From Amphirosellinia nigrospora (taxonomy: Eukaryota; Ascomycota; Sordariomycetes; Xylariales; Xylariaceae): a DNA stretch of 64,000 nt. Location of the stretch: contig SCHM01000002.1 in the NCBI GenBank assembly GCA_004123355.1, positions 2,170,001 through 2,234,000 of the forward strand, in the 5' to 3' direction. Position 1 is the first letter of the stretch, and the number at the start of each line of letters is the position of its first letter. Under the pieces are notes generated by a model. That model ran no database searches. It worked only from the letters and a program-made list of their open reading frames with translations, and was not told where the DNA came from. Made by a program: the position numbers and the translations under genes. This document shows positions 11,112 through 23,899 of this stretch, one piece after another.

Positions 11112-12311
11112 ATGTCTTCTCGCGCTAGAAGGGGGTGCCCGCGACGCCTCGAGTCATCTCGCCGAGCCCTACTCCCTCCGACCCTGCCGAGTGGTCCCAA
11201 GATGGCGGCGGTTACTCCGGCCCTGTTACGCGATCTGCCGCCCGGCGCCGCCAGACCGGTAGTGTGACACCACAGTTACCCATCCAAGAGGCTCGTGATG
11301 AAGAATCAGACCCAGAACTTCGGAGAGCCCGGACTCGATCGCGAAGCCCGATAAAGGCCCGCAAGCTCAAGAGCCTTGCCAAGGTCAAGGCCGACACTGA
11401 GCAAAGCCCCGACTCGCTAGATGGCACGGAGACCCCTACAAATGGTGTGGCCAAGTCAACTAATGGTCTGTTGGCCCCGCCGTCTCTCACAACTGCTTCG
11501 TCGATCGGCTGGAGCTGGCGCGATTTCAGTCGCAGTCCCAGCCCTCTCGGGCTTATTCCGATTCATCGTCATTTCCAAACCCTGATACACAAGCATGAGG
11601 TGCCAAGGAAAGCCCTCCATGTTTCCATAGGATTCTTCGTGTACTGGCTATATGTCACTGGCACCCAGAACTCGGCGGTTCCCCCTTACCTCATGGCGGC
11701 TCTTTTACCCATCGCAACCGTTGACTTTCTGCGTCATCAGTATCCCTCGTTAAATCGGCTCTACGTCAAGTTTTTCGGTGCTCTGATGCGCGAGACCGAA
11801 TATGCAGGTTGGAATGGTGTTATATTCTACCTTCTGGGTGCTTGGATAGTCCTGCGTTTTTTCCCGAAGGATGTTTCGGTCGTCGCGGTCATGCTACTGA
11901 GCTGGTGTGACACAGCTGCAAGCACCTTCGGGCGTTTATATGGACGATACACCCCTAGACTCCGTCGTGGCAAGTCCCTGGCAGGGTCTCTTGCCGCCTT
12001 TCTCGTGGGGTCGCAACCGCTGGTTGGTTTTGGGGAATTCTAGCGCCCCGGACCGGACCCTTTCCCGGGGATGACCAACATCCTTTTATGTTTCAAGGTG
12101 TATTACGATTGCCTTCCTTTTTGGCAAATGTGTTCGGCCTGGGCGAATCTGCTACGCTGAGAGGTCCTGCCGCACTCGGTGTTATGAGTTTATGGTCGGG
12201 CTTTGTGGCAGCTGGGAGCGAAGTAATTGATCTTTTTGGTGGGACGATAACTTGACGATACCGGTGCTCAGTGGCGTGGGAATTTGGGGGTTTCTGAAAC
12301 TTTTCGGCTAG
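11112..12311 (+). CDS. DGK1: CTP-dependent diacylglycerol kinase
   Basis: ER/nuclear-envelope integral membrane enzyme making phosphatidate from diacylglycerol with CTP. A basic, Ser/Pro-rich cytosolic N-terminus (RSRSPIKARK, TPTNG) is followed by HKHEVPRKALHVSIGF, several hydrophobic helices, MRETEYAGWNGVIFYLLGAW, the conserved LLSWCDTAASTFGRLYG motif and GKSLAGSLAAFLVG, and in shifted frames the family C-terminus (APRTGPFPGD, GSEVIDLFG, LSGVGIWGFLKLFG). Three single bases appear to be missing: in the G-run at 11131-11135 just after the MSSRARRG start, in the G-run at 12007-12010, and near 12239-12243 (GGTGGG for GGTTGGG). Adding three bases gives 400 aa with no intron. Without correction the protein stops at 12043, losing the last helices. 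The MITE ends about 650 bp upstream. Confidence 0.9.
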
Positions 12312-15300
12312 AAGGCGTAACAAACTAGAGCGCAGTTACATTCGCCAGCGTTGGATCATCTAATCACTAGGCACTTAAGCTGTCAACAGTCATCTAAGGA
12401 CATCGTGTGTTTTGGACGCATCAAGATAGATGGTCCAGGAATCTTAGACGGGCGGCCGTTACGAACACATTCAAATTATCACATGACTGGCATATTGCAA
12501 GTGCCATTGGTCGTAGGTCTTACATTTTCGGAGAAGTATAACCAAACCTCCACTCAACACGAATCAACCAATCTGCATAGGAAACCGGCGTGATATCTGA
12601 AGATCCATTACATAGTGTTGCATCCAACCGGTTTGCCACAAGCGTGGCTGGATATCATCGGCAAAACGGAAAGAAACAGAGCCTTGTATTCGAATACCTA
12701 TAACGCTTCGGCCTGTTATGTAGTCAGGAATCACACTACGTGAAGCATAGGCAACCTACCGATCTGTCTGACTTAGCCAAGGACTGCAAGAGCCGGGACG
12801 AATTGCCACTTTCTATATACGGCAAAGCGAGGAATGCATCTCCATGCATACACATGTAGACGGACGAACGATAAGAAGCTGGGTGCCCCGGTTGCGGTTA
12901 TAATCCGCCACATCCACCTCAACCCACCCCCGGGTTCTATCTAGGCGGATTCGGGTTTGCTTGTTGTTCTTGGGAAGGTATCCCATCCCCGAACTTAGTT
13001 CGCTGCATGCAACTAGGTCACGTCCTCCCAGGTTATTCGATGTTCACACAGTTAACATCCATACCTGTGGACAATCCACTTGCCATACTGCTAGAGTCAC
13101 TAGCTACCACAAGTTAATGCGTCTTCACACTCGTTACTTTTCGCCGTATCACAGATCGGTCAGCAGACTATCCTTCTACCTGATGTATGGTATCCCCCCG
13201 TTCAGCCTGGGCGTTGCCGGTAAACTACATCGATTCAGACTGAGAGCTTCCTAAAATGGGTGACTACTACTGAAATTTTGAAATATACCCACCTGATATC
13301 CTACGGAGAATGTTCCTTCGAATTTCAGTTCCATGACTTTTCTACGTTAGATCACCCACAAACTTAAAATACTAAAAAACTTGCCCACTCTCAGAAGTGC
13401 TTTTAGACCTATCTCTATGTAGGTATCCAACTTCCTCGCCTTGAATGAGATCACAATCGGCTAGCTCCTTCTCACACCAATGACGCCGTCGATACGCGAG
13501 CGTGAGTCTACTGCAAACTACCCTCATTGCCTATAAGTCACGTTATCGACTAAATCCAATCTGCTGGGTTCTTCGATGTAACTCTTCTCTCCTTGACTAG
13601 ACTGCAAGTCATCCTTCTCCACTGCACCATTTTAAGTGCTTTTCTGCGACACGGCGCAGACGATCTAGACACTATCCGCATATGGCTTATGCATCGTTGA
13701 ATTTTCGGTGTAGACAAGCTGTCTGTTTTGCTAGAGCCATCTACTTACCTTGTTCGCAATTCTCCGGGGTTTGAGGAAATATAACTGTCAGCGAACCAAA
13801 CACGCAGTTGACACGCCATGTCCACCATCGGAACCAGCCCGGAAGAAGAGTGTGCGAAAATAGGCTACAACGAAGTAGCGGTCGAGATGTCGAGTGGCAC
13901 ACAACTAATACATACATACCCTGTCGACAAACGATTGACGTTACTCGATTGCATCTGGCTGGCGCATGTGCGTGTCGAAAGGGCCGGCTTGATATTATTT
14001 ACCGTTCTGTGATGTCAGCGCTACCTATGAAGAGGCGTCCAATTCGACCGCAGTACCCTGCCACGTCAATATCTTGACACTGGCCCGTTTACCTGACCTT
14101 GCGAGTATCCGGGCCAGATGCCCGACCTGCAGTTCTCCTTGAGTATGCCTAATATGGACTAGACAGGAGGCGATCAATACCGTGACGACCAATCAGCTGT
14201 GAGCTGTCTTAAAAAAACGTTGAATTTAGATAGACACGTCAAAGATGCCGCAATCAGCACACCTAACCAATTGCTCATTGCGCCTCTTAACACGTTCCAG
14301 GATAGACTAAAACTCGCGAGGCGTCCGGATACCGAGAAAAGGCCTGGCCACGGAGTACAGACCTCAAATCCCGCCAGGGTACAACCTGGGCCCTTGACGC
14401 GTACCGTGACAAAACATAAAACCGCGAATATCTAGACCCTTCGGATGAAGGCCGTGCAACCTGTGCGATAACTCAGCAAGGAAGTCCTGGGTGGTGGGGC
14501 AGGCGGCTTACCATGAACATACATGATGGGAGGAGGGGCTACACTAGATGAATAATACCGAATTGAGCGGGGCCAAAGCAGCGCGCGCGCGTTCATGAGG
14601 ATGCGACTAATAAGTTTTCGTCCCTGTCCTGTCAGGTCAGGTTTAGACCTGCTGATGCAGACTTCCTAGGCAAACTTACCCGATTCCCTCAATTCTCTCA
14701 ATTTTCGGCCAATCAGAAAATGGAACTGATAGCATTATTAGAATTTCCACACGTCGGCCTGAAGAGGCAGGGCACGATGCTCTCTGCCCCTGTTTAGTCG
14801 AAGGATTTGTTTGAGAGCGTCCCAGTCAGGCAAACTGGACGTCTCCCTCATAAGAATGCCTGTCTGGGGAATTGATGGGGAATCCGTGCAGAAAGGCAAT
14901 TTGGGATAGCTAACAAATCTAGCTGACTGGCTCTCGACCTGACAACACATCATGACACCAGAATGCCTAACATGCTGCACCTCTGCCTGACCTGACCAGT
15001 AGCCGACGGCTTTGGGAATTTCGACATCCATTCTGACGTCTAATGGCTTAATCGCCTCAATCCGCCTCCCACTCTCGCTTCCTCGGCATGCCCCCAAACA
15101 GCCCCCTTGGCCCATCTTCTGTAATAATACAGCAGATATTTGATCCTCACACCCCCTTCCTTTGAGTCGCGGTATATGAAACCTGTCGCTGCTTTTGCAT
15201 CTGGTTCTGGCGCTTTTAGCGTCGCGCGCTTGTTGAGCACCGCCGGGTCCTCTCTATGCTAGGCGAGACACATGAGTGGCTGACGCCGAGGCGGTGGGAT

Positions 15301-17090
15301 CTTTGGACACGGCCGATATCAATCCACCACCACCGGGCCCTTTTCACCCCATTCAACCCACCCACACCTCTTCGAACACAAACCTCTCCGGTAGATACTT
15401 GATTTCTGCGGCGAAACCCGACATTGCCCAGGGAAGTCCCACTCTCAAGTTCACCAGGTACCACGCCGTGATATGTTGCAAGCCACTGCTATCCTACTTC
15501 CAGAACGTACTTCCTGCTTCTACTATGTACGCAAGGACCTTCTTGTATACGTCGCTACTGGTTTCCTCCCCCGTGGCCTGCTAGTAGCCGTTTCTCCGAG
15601 ATGCTTGGGCAACAATATCCAGCCGGCAAAGACTTCCCATGTCAGCCAGCTTCCCACTTCGTCTGTCCAACTAGGTATTTTATCCACTTCGTCGTGCATA
15701 TCTGATCCTAGCCGGCCTGTCTACCTCCCCCCCATCGGATAGATGTCCACCAACTGAACCCCGGTACCAGCTTGTTCGAAGCATCTGATGTGTGCTTGGC
15801 ATATGCCGAACGTCCAGATCCAGTGTTCCGTACCCCGTACACGCACACCCCGAGCTCCCGCTCCGCTAATCTCTGAGCGTTGATGCACCCTTCCTCGCCC
15901 CAGGTACACTTACATGGCTGATAGTCGTACGCCCCCTCCACCAGAGGTGAAATCTGCCTATACCTGCCGTGCTCACTCCGGACTGCCTAAGGTAGAACAT
16001 GACGTTTCCTGATCGAGATGGGGATTTTATAGCCCGTCGACGACTTGCCGACGGAACCACGTCGCCAGAATTCCCACCGGGGATCCGAGCTAAGTCCTCA
16101 CCCTAGTAAGATACAATAAGTACAATACGTAGGTAAAAACAACCTTTACTCAACAAGGGTGAGTGAGGGACATATCTGATACGGCCGACTAATACCACCG
16201 ATGCCACAGCACTATGCTCGGCTTTGCATTGCATTGCCCTCTTTCCCTAGTGTAGTCTTCCATGGTACGAACCGAAAAAAAAAAAGACGACGTACAACGG
16301 AGCGTAGTATTCACACGTGCCACCCACATCTGGAGAATAGCAGGTGATATCGGAGACGTGAAAAAAAAAAAAAAACCGTTCAACCAAGGACATTGATTCC
16401 TGCTTAGTACGTACACGCCCAACCTACCTTCTCAGCCAGGAAAAAGTACACGACACATACCCACAACCTCGTCGCCAAGTAGAGCAGTAAGGAACCTGAC
16501 AAGTAAGTAGGCAGGTACCTATGACAATTAACTAAGGTAGTCTAGGGTATGGTATGGTATGTAGTATTCTCTCGGAACCAGACAGCAGGTAACTTTTCGC
16601 GGGGCTAACTAGCTCTGCTGCTCGTACTCCCATGTAATATTATTCGCTATCCGATTCTTAATTATCAATTACTATTATTTTTTTCTCTCTTTCATCGTCC
16701 CCCCTGGTAGTACCTTTTTTCTCTTCTTCTTCCTTTCCTTCTATCCTCGGTTCTAACTTTGGTCCCGGGACGCGGTACATACCAAGCAAGCGTCCTTGGC
16801 CCGCAATAGTCCGCACCATCAAAGCGTCGTCCGCCCACCCCCCTTCCCCTTCCCCTTCCCCATGATCATGTAGAATGTTCTATGTAATGTCCACCGCATC
16901 CTGTTTTAACTAGATAGATACTTGATCTACTTTGTGTGATCGTATATGTAAGTTCGAAGCGGATGTATGCGCGACATGTGTGTATCTATCAATTCTCAAT
17001 CTATAGCGTTTCCCCTAACACACAACATCTTAACCCCCCTTCTCTTTACCTCCTACCCCCCTGGGCTCTAGACTCCGTAAGTACCCAATG

Positions 17091-17125
<35 letters not shown>

Positions 17126-17796
17126 TCAATTCTCATCACACGTTGCCGGTTTCCACACTGCCTTAGAAATACTTGCTCCGTTCGTACCATGGGACAAGAG
17201 GCAGGGGCAAACGAACGAACGAACGAACAAGAGCGAGCAGGGGTCCTACATTACGTCCCAGACAGAGTGCAGGTATCTATTCTCCTCCTTTCCCCCTATC
17301 TATCTCTGTTACATCCCATACTATCCCCCATGTCGTCCCTAGATCGGACGAATAGGGCGGCGGGGGGTATGGGATGGCGTCGTAGAAGGTCGGTATGTAT
17401 CGACCATGGAGCTTTTTTGCTCTCGACGGCAATTTGAGTCAAAGTCATCTGTGCTAGCAAAGTTTAGATAGTCAACAAAAAAGTATAAAAGGATGAGCTC
17501 TCGACGGTTAGAATCGTTTTTTCTTCTTCCTTCCTCATCACTTTCCTCTGCAATCAAGAAAGCCCAAGCACCTTCATCTTCATCTTAAGAATTCCCATCG
17601 TGAGAACCATCTCAACTTTCAGTCAAGTTCCAGACCAACGCACAAGACATCCATTCAAACACACACACACAAAGACTCCAAGTCTTACACCTCCTATCAT
17701 ACGATTTGATATTACCTTCCTGTCTAGTATCTCTAGATCCACTCCCTGCCTGCCTATCCATCCAGCAAGCGCAAGCACAAACACACTATCTTCAGA
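12312..17796. other. 5.5-kb stretch with no convincing gene
   Basis: Long, mixed-composition region between DGK1 and KXD1. Small ORFs occur on both strands (for example 13808-14077 and 14738-15115) but none links through introns or carries a motif that I recognise. The right part (about 16100-17790) is rich in pyrimidine tracts, poly-A/T and simple repeats, and may be promoter and 5' leader of KXD1. Short CCTTCCCC repeats lie at 16845-16862 and a GCGCGCGCG run near 14580. Confidence 0.5.
17091..17124. repeat. (TATC)n microsatellite
   Basis: About 8.5 perfect copies of the tetranucleotide TATC, followed 90 bp later by a shorter GAAC run (17211-17227). Both lie upstream of KXD1. Such tracts are length-variable and prone to assembly error. 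Confidence 0.95.
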
Positions 17797-18537
17797 ATGG
17801 CCGCCTACTCTTCACAGTACTACACCAGCGGGGTGCCAATCCACTCCGGCAAGGATGTAGACGCCTCATACACATACCCCTACGGATACAACAACTCCTC
17901 GTACGGTGTCTCTCCTCCAGAAACGACAGACCCATCAGTCGTGTCGTCTGGAGGCGCGACTTACTCGTACGGCGGCAGCAGCAGCGCACATATCACATCG
18001 GGATCTCCCGCCGTTGGTGGCGGCGCTGACTGCTACTACTATGGGGGCGAGAGCACCGCCTCTGCCAGTGGCGTTGATTTCAATGAGTACATGCAAGACC
18101 GGTTTGCTAATGCATTTGACCCCTTGCCGCTGGACCGAAGCTTAGCGAAGCAAGCGCAGACGTGAGTTCTTTCCCGCTGGATTTTTAGTGTGATCAATCT
18201 GCAAGCAAAGTACTCACGCGAATTCAATAGTTCCGGCACACTGAACGCCAAGCATCGCGAGCTCTTAGAGCTGCAGGCAAAGGCGCAAGCTCGTCTGGCA
18301 AAGTCTCGCGCTCGCTTCGCTGACGGTGTACGGGATGCGCAAGAGGTACGGACGAATCTCGAGTGGACGTCCAAGAAAGTTTCGTGAGTTTCTCCGCATT
18401 TCATAATTAGGAAACCTAAAAGGAGTGATAAATTGACTAACCGCACAAAATATAGGTCAATGAAGAAGAAGGCTGAGAAGAAGCACTCGAAAGAGTACCA
18501 GAAGGCGCGAGAGCGGTACCCATCACCCGAGTACTAA
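17797..18537 (+). CDS. KXD1: KxDL-domain protein, BLOC-1 subunit KXD1
   Basis: Three exons (17797-18161, 18231-18383, 18456-18537) give 199 aa with every junction in frame. The N-terminal 100 residues are Tyr/Ser/Gly-rich and disordered (SYGVSPPE, GGATYSYGG). The C-terminal half is a helical, Lys/Arg/Ala-rich KxDL-type segment: FANAFDPLPLDRSLAKQAQ, LNAKHRELLELQAKAQARL, then NLEWTSKKVSSMKKKAE. In yeast Kxd1 belongs to the BLOC-1-like complex involved in endosome maturation and endosomal Rab GTPase control. The family call rests on the coiled-coil pattern and the LEW-T-KKV signature. A TATA-like AAGTATAAAAGG lies about 310 bp upstream (17479-17490). No frame break here, unlike neighbouring genes. 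Confidence 0.78.
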
Positions 18538-20075
18538 TTCTTTCTCCAGCGCTCTTTTTCAACTTCTGCAAAATGTACACGTAGAGATTTTGAGCCGCAC
18601 TGCGCAGCATAGCAGAGCCTCAAAATCGGGGAATACGGGACGACGGGAACCCAAAAACTTTATTTTCTACCCTTGTCGTTTGATCACAGGCATGGATTTT
18701 TTAATTTCCTAGCGGCGTTTCTGGAGTTTCTGTACAAGGAAAAACGGACCGGCCCTAATGCAACGGGAGGACGCGAACCATGCAAGATCTCAATATGCGA
18801 GATCAGCCGCGTGCGCCATCGTACGCTGCCGCTTTCTACCACGTGTGTGGGATTTTCTCTGAATGCACACACCCCTCCATTTTCAAGGTGGTGTTTCCCA
18901 CATTTCTGCGATTTTTGGATCCGCACACACTCTCCACCGGGGTTGTGGGTGGAAACATGTCACGGGCGAGCTGATAAGGTGTGGTTGTCGTTTTGTCTGC
19001 AGCGCGGCAAATAGACGCCCATCTGCATCGCTGCTTTATGTGGCGGCAGTAGCGTGGTACTTCGGCCGGGCGTGTGGGCAGCAACTGTAGCAGGGGACGG
19101 AAGTGCTATGTCTGTTCCTGCATTCGGCTCGGCTGTCTCCCCACGCGGGCAGCAATCAGACACGTGCTGACGTACAGCGATCGGACTAGAGGGGTTAACC
19201 AGGACAAGGGAGATAGTCCTGACGGTTTTATGAGTTATGATTGGACGATGTGGGATGATTCCGGGGGCTACACGGGCTAAATGTACATGATCTGAGTGTC
19301 TGGGAGTGACTTAGGCACGTATGCGAGACAGCATGACCTGCGTGCGACCGGTGTAGTTCATAGGGCTGGTACATCTGCGTCTGAGTAACCAAGACCTGAT
19401 GGGCACGCGGTTAGGTCCCGAGATGGGATGGTGTCTTAGAGGGACACTCGGGGCGGGCAACAGCTGGGGTCACCTGATGTAGATAAGTCACGCCCACCAT
19501 ACCTGACGGGAAGATCACACCTTTCCTCTTCTAGGGGGTATGGACTTCCTATTTCGTCTGGGGAATGGTATCGTAGGGTAGTCGGTAGTAGTCATGGGTG
19601 GTTGGAGGGTTTCCTATAGATCCCCGTGATTGGATGGAGACGGCGTTGCTTCTAGCGGTAGTAATACAGTGATTCCCCTTTCGGCAGCAGACCTAACGTA
19701 GTTTCAATGTACCGCGTCGTAGGCACCTGATGTACCTGTACTTTTCAAAATGCTCTCTGGCCCTTAGCAAGGGTAGGGGTGTATGTAGGGGCTATCATAT
19801 CCATGTAGAAGGGGCGTGGAGGTGGTCCAACCGTATGCGGAGTGGGTGCGCCATCGTATGTGTTGAGGGTGATCACGTGATCTCATGATGTCTCGAGAAT
19901 GAGTTTTCTGTCGGACGATTACCCACAGGTCGAATGGTAATCAGGCACGTGGAGTATTCAATAACCATCTCGGTGGGGCTAGCAGAGATTGGTTGCTAGG
20001 TTAGCCTCTCCCCATATACCCATCCAATTATGACTGAGTACCTGCCAAGGTTTGAAGTTGGGTTTGTAAGTTTGG
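18538..20075. other. Intergenic region, 3' of KXD1 and 3' of the next gene
   Basis: 1.5 kb between two converging gene ends. From about 19200 to 19980 the plus strand is notably G-rich and C-poor, with repeated GGGT and GGTAG words. I find no ORF with coding character and no RNA gene. It may be 3' untranslated sequence or a decayed element. Confidence 0.5.
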
Positions 20076-20810
20076 TTAAGGCGAAAGCACTTCAAGTTCG
20101 CGCTGCTTTGGCTTCTTCCCAGGATACCCAATCGCCGAGGGTTCCAAACCATTGGCCTTTTCAAGTTGTTCCCAAGGGTTGGTGATGAAGGCGGGATCAT
20201 AGTAACTCTCCCACCACTTGGTCTCTGAGCGGCCACCTTGGCTCATGTTGCGCTGGGGTCCCCTATGACTGCCTTGGTTTGATTGCTCGCCACCGACTGC
20301 GGAAGAGGACAGCGGTGCCGGAGCACGTGTATCTGCCGAGCTACCAACTATAGCATCAATCTTAAGTTGAAGATCATCGACAGGATCGCCAACAATAGGT
20401 GCGGATGGACGCGAGGTGTCGAGGTATTGAGGTTCAGGGTCGTCGTCGTCGTCACCGTCGTTGGCGTTTGCCGTGAGGTGCGGGGGCTCTTGATTGCCCG
20501 GAGGAAGACGGCTGTCATCTTCCTCGTCTTCCATGTCCAGATCAATTTCGTCTACATTCTTCCTCCTAATACCCAGAGGGACCATGTTGGAACCCGTGGT
20601 TGTTACGCGGTTGTTGGCATACCCATAGAAGTGGGGGCCGGAGGCGGAAGCGGAAGCGGAAGCGGAAACGGGAACGGAAGGCGACTCTGGGTCGATGAAA
20701 GCATCCGTGCTGGGGTTGAACTTGCGGCGCTTGTTGGGCTTTTGGGCACCGAAGCTAGAAAACCCCATGGCCGCAGCCATAGCAGCGGCGTCGTCTTCGC
20801 TATCATCCAT
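20076..20810 (-). CDS. Conserved acidic nuclear-type protein of unknown function
   Basis: Uninterrupted 244-aa ORF, no intron. It starts MDDSEDDAAAMAAAMGFSSFG followed by a bipartite basic patch (KPNKRRKF), a likely nuclear localisation signal. The middle is low-complexity: a SASASASAS run from a GGAAGC-type hexamer repeat at 20640-20685, then DMEDEEDD and DGDDDDDPEPQYLDTSRPSAP. The C-terminal segment WWESYYDPAFITNPWEQLEK with a GYPGKKPKQ tail is the most structured-looking and looks conserved, with several Trp and Tyr. The MGF-SFG motif next to a basic patch also occurs in small eukaryotic nuclear RNA-processing proteins, which is only a hint. I do not know its function. It runs divergently from the lipocalin-like gene. 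Confidence 0.75.
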   Translation of the reverse strand: MDDSEDDAAAMAAAMGFSSFGAQKPNKRRKFNPSTDAFIDPESPSVPVSASASASASGPHFYGYANNRVTTTGSNMVPLGIRRKNVDEIDLDMEDEEDDSRLPPGNQEPPHLTANANDGDDDDDPEPQYLDTSRPSAPIVGDPVDDLQLKIDAIVGSSADTRAPAPLSSSAVGGEQSNQGSHRGPQRNMSQGGRSETKWWESYYDPAFITNPWEQLEKANGLEPSAIGYPGKKPKQRELEVLSP

Positions 20811-21756
20811 TTTCGACTGCGATAGAGGGAACTACCAACAGCCCAGGCCAAGACTATCGAGTGTGAAATGCGAACAATGCTGGGCGTTATCTCGTGACGG
20901 TATTTGTATGTAGGTTTAGGCACCGAATGTGACGCTTACGATAGTGATCTAGAGAACGACAGTCGAGCAACGCAAGCCTTCTATGCCGGTATGGCAGCGC
21001 GATCTTTTGGCAGCAGCCCGAGGTTGGGTCGACGGTATGCGGTTGGTTAGGTGGAATGGAAGACGAAATCCCACCTCACCTAGAAAAGTACCCAGATAAT
21101 TATTGTGGGTAGCAAACGGTTTGAATGTGAGAAGTCGGCTTGGGGAACGGTGGGCGGCAATTACCCTGAAGAGATCTACCTAGTTCGCGCTAGGGGCACT
21201 ACCTAGTCTAGGAGATACCTCTATGTAGTACGCCACAGTAGAATAGCGTCAGATTTAGGCAAGTCCAGCAGCGACAGGACAGGGGTAGGGCAGGAATTGG
21301 TCAGGTTAATCAGTAACTTGGCCAGGTCTCCGGGTCTTTTTAGACAAGCTCAGCCACTTTTCATATGGCATTTGTGGAATTACCATCCCAAAAACTTGCC
21401 TGGCCGGTGCCCGTGTATCTGTGTGTCTATGTGGCCGTGCCAACCCCTGAACCGTTTATCGGCATAGAGGGAAAATATCAACTATTCTATCCCGCCTTGG
21501 TCGATGGTTGGCTTGGCGTCTAGCCCCAATCTCAATTGGACTGTTGATGTGACATCATTGGTCATTGAAACAGCCAACCCGGATGCTTGACCTTCCGACT
21601 GGTAGCAAGACCAACTTTACCTTGGCTATTTGTATCTCCTTTTCTCGTTTCCTCCATCTGCTTGTTTCAACGTGTTTTGATGAGTTACAAGTAGGAAAGA
21701 GCCGATACTTGTTTCCTTCGCATTCTATTCCATTCTATTCATTCAAGATCGACGCA
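20811..21756. promoter_or_regulatory. Divergent promoter region
   Basis: 946 bp between the start codons of the acidic protein and the lipocalin-like gene. Contains CTAG-rich words such as CCTAGTCTAGG near 21204 and a repeated CATTCTATTC at 21721-21740 just before the lipocalin-like ATG. No named element recognised. Confidence 0.4.
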
Positions 21757-22427
21757 ATGGCCGACGACGCGACGGCAGCAACCGCTGCGCCGACAGAAGC
21801 GTCGCGCCAAACGCCATCAGTCTGCGTGTGCCCTCCAAATATCTCGCAGATCCCACAAAACCGTCGACGACGTCAAACAAGCCCTTCGTCGCGCCCTCAA
21901 ACGAATGGCTGTGCGGTACATGGGCCGTCACCCACTCGACCCTGTCCATGTGGCGATCGGCACAGAACGTGCGCATCACGTACACGCCTCGCAAGACCGG
22001 CTCCTCCCCCTCGTACAGCAACGGCCTAGTCAACGACAATATCGTAGAATACGAGAAGAATAACGGCAAGGGCGGCGTGAAGAGCGTGCTCGGCGTCGAG
22101 AAGCCCGACCCCAAAATCCCGGCCGCCTGGAATTGGCGCGGCAAGGGCTTGCTGGTCATCGCGAGCAGCCACTGGGAGATTCTTGGATACGGCGAGCGAC
22201 CGCTGGCTAACGGCGAAGGCGTCGAGCGCTGGGCCGTGACTTGGTTCGCACCCACGCTGTTCACCGAGCAAGGAGTTGATCTCTACAGCGATCGGAAGGA
22301 GGGCCTGCAGAAGGAGACGGCGGACGATATCATCAATACGCTAAAGCAGCTTGACGCGCCGAAGCTGGTGCACCTTGTTGAGAAGCAGATGCAGGAGGTA
22401 GCTATCAATCTGCCGTGGAAAGAATGA
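21757..22427 (+). CDS. Lipocalin-like fungal protein
   Basis: The ATG at 21757 gives MADDATAATAAPTEAS, but the conserved part lies one frame over from about 21800 (ISLRVPSKYLADPTKPS onward). One missing base between 21790 and 21815 explains this and makes the total 223 aa. The body shows a single-domain beta-barrel pattern: NEWLCGTWAVTHSTLSMW, a NWRGKGLLVIASSHWEILGYG strand pair and WAVTWFAPTLFTEQGVDLYS. This pattern recurs in many ascomycete proteins; I infer a lipocalin/cytosolic fatty-acid-binding-like fold from the GTW motif and repeated short strands. Ligand unknown, no signal peptide. An alternative is a small unrecognised intron, but no GT-AG pair fits. Confidence 0.7.
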
Positions 22428-22662
22428 TTTTACTGCAAGATACCCTATGTTTACATTTGCTGGAGAAAAGTCGGTTCATGGTGGAAGAGGTCATGATACC
22501 CATTGAATATGAAGCATCGCATTGTGTCCCTTGGCTGTTGGTGGGAGGAGAGTATGAGGTCAGGCTTCTAGACTAATATAATTGATAATACTATCCTGCG
22601 GGCATCGCCGGGGGTATCTAATATTTGGCTACCTAACGCCATGCCGTGAAGCTGATACAAAT

Positions 22663-23899
22663 CTAATAATGGTCCGTTCTTGCTGACTCTCGCCGGCTCT
22701 GTCCAGATGCGTGCCTCTCCCGATCCTTGCGGTCTCTCCCAGAGTGACTTTGGTGATTCCTGCTTGAGTGCCCATGGTCGTTATCACGGTGATGACGACG
22801 TTCCCGATCGTCGTCATGACCAGGCCTATGGCGATGTCGATGCTTATCTCTCCTATCCCGATCAACTGACCTGGACCGATGTTCACGTCGATCATGCTCA
22901 CGTTTTCTATCTCCCTCGTGCACGGGGCCGGCGTCGAGACTAAAGCCTTCGAGCTCGTCGACATCGCCACGGTGTCTCCGTCTTTTCTCGCGCTTCTCTT
23001 CCCTGCGCAACTGCTTGAGCTCCTTGGCCTTCTCCTCGTTCAAAACACGTCTTTCCCGCTCTACGTCGCGCACCTTAGCCGCGCCCCTCTTCATCATCGC
23101 CAGCGGGTCGTTAGCCACCACCCTCGCGACGTCTCGCGCCTTGCGTTTCGGGTCTTCGTTTCCCCAGACGTCTTTGCCCGATGTCTCCTTAGCATCCGCT
23201 GATTCACGCGGGTCGCGCGCGCCGTTAGACGCGTACCATGGCCCCGAATCTGTGACGCCAGAGCCGCCTCTGCCAGCCGCGTTGGCAAAGCGCATCGTGT
23301 ATTGGTCTTCGAACTCTCGCCGCTTCTTCGCCGCCTCGCGCTCCGCCTCTTCATTTTTCTGATTCTCTGGTGCTTCTCCTTTATTCCCCTCCTCGGGAAA
23401 GAGCGATATATGCCCCCTGGAATCGACGAGCGGAGCGTCGCTCGTCTTGGTGGCGCCATGCAACCGCGCGACCGTACTCGTGGCAGCGGCGTCCGTACGT
23501 TCCCTCGCTACCCGCATCTCGAAGTCTGTGTCGTCTTCGCCAAAACGTTTACGTTTTCTGCGTTCTCCTCCCCGTGATCGCTCGGCCGGGCCGTCATCCC
23601 GCTCGCGCTTTCGGTGTGCTGAGGATGAGGTTGTCTGTGGCGGTGATGGCGGGGTGGTAATTCGGGCAGGACCTCGCCGCGCAGGATCGCAAGTCGTCGC
23701 TCAGCTTCCAGTTCTTGTCGCTGCTTCTCTTCGGCTTCGGCGCGCTCTTGGGCCTCTGCCTCGTCGCGCCTCACGCGCGCTATGTTGGCGGGGTTGTAGA
23801 CGTTCCATGACTTCTTCCCGAGCAGGTGGCTGTTGGTTCCATTGTCAGTAGTTGCTGGCTTGTCGGAATAAAGATGGATGTGTGTACTTACAGAGGCAT
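22663..23899 (-). CDS. CIR_N-domain protein, LENG1-like
   Basis: Exon 1 (23899-23892) codes only MPL; after an intron with GTAAGT donor, exon 2 is 23829-22663. The N-terminus HLLGKKSWNVYNPANIARVRRDE is the CIR N-terminal domain of CBF1-interacting corepressor and LENG1-type proteins. A Glu/Arg coiled coil follows (AEAEEKQRQELEAERR), then RKRKRFGEDD, VDSRGHISLFPE, DPLAMMKRGAAKVRDVERER, and a C-terminal His/Arg/Asp/Ser-rich tail of RS-like character. These point to a nuclear, spliceosome-associated role, which is inference from the family. One C is missing in the run at 23651-23654 (CCACCCCGCC for CCACCCCCGCC), splitting the ORF; corrected length is 391 aa. Confidence 0.82.

Noticed and set aside
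10745-11267. Low-complexity ORFs (Glu/Ala on minus, Ser/Ala on plus)
   Set aside because: They are translations of a CT-rich degenerate hexamer tract upstream of DGK1.
22629-23660. Long ORFs antisense to or in other frames of the LENG1-like gene
   Set aside because: They are shadows of an Arg/Glu/His-rich coding frame with biased codons.
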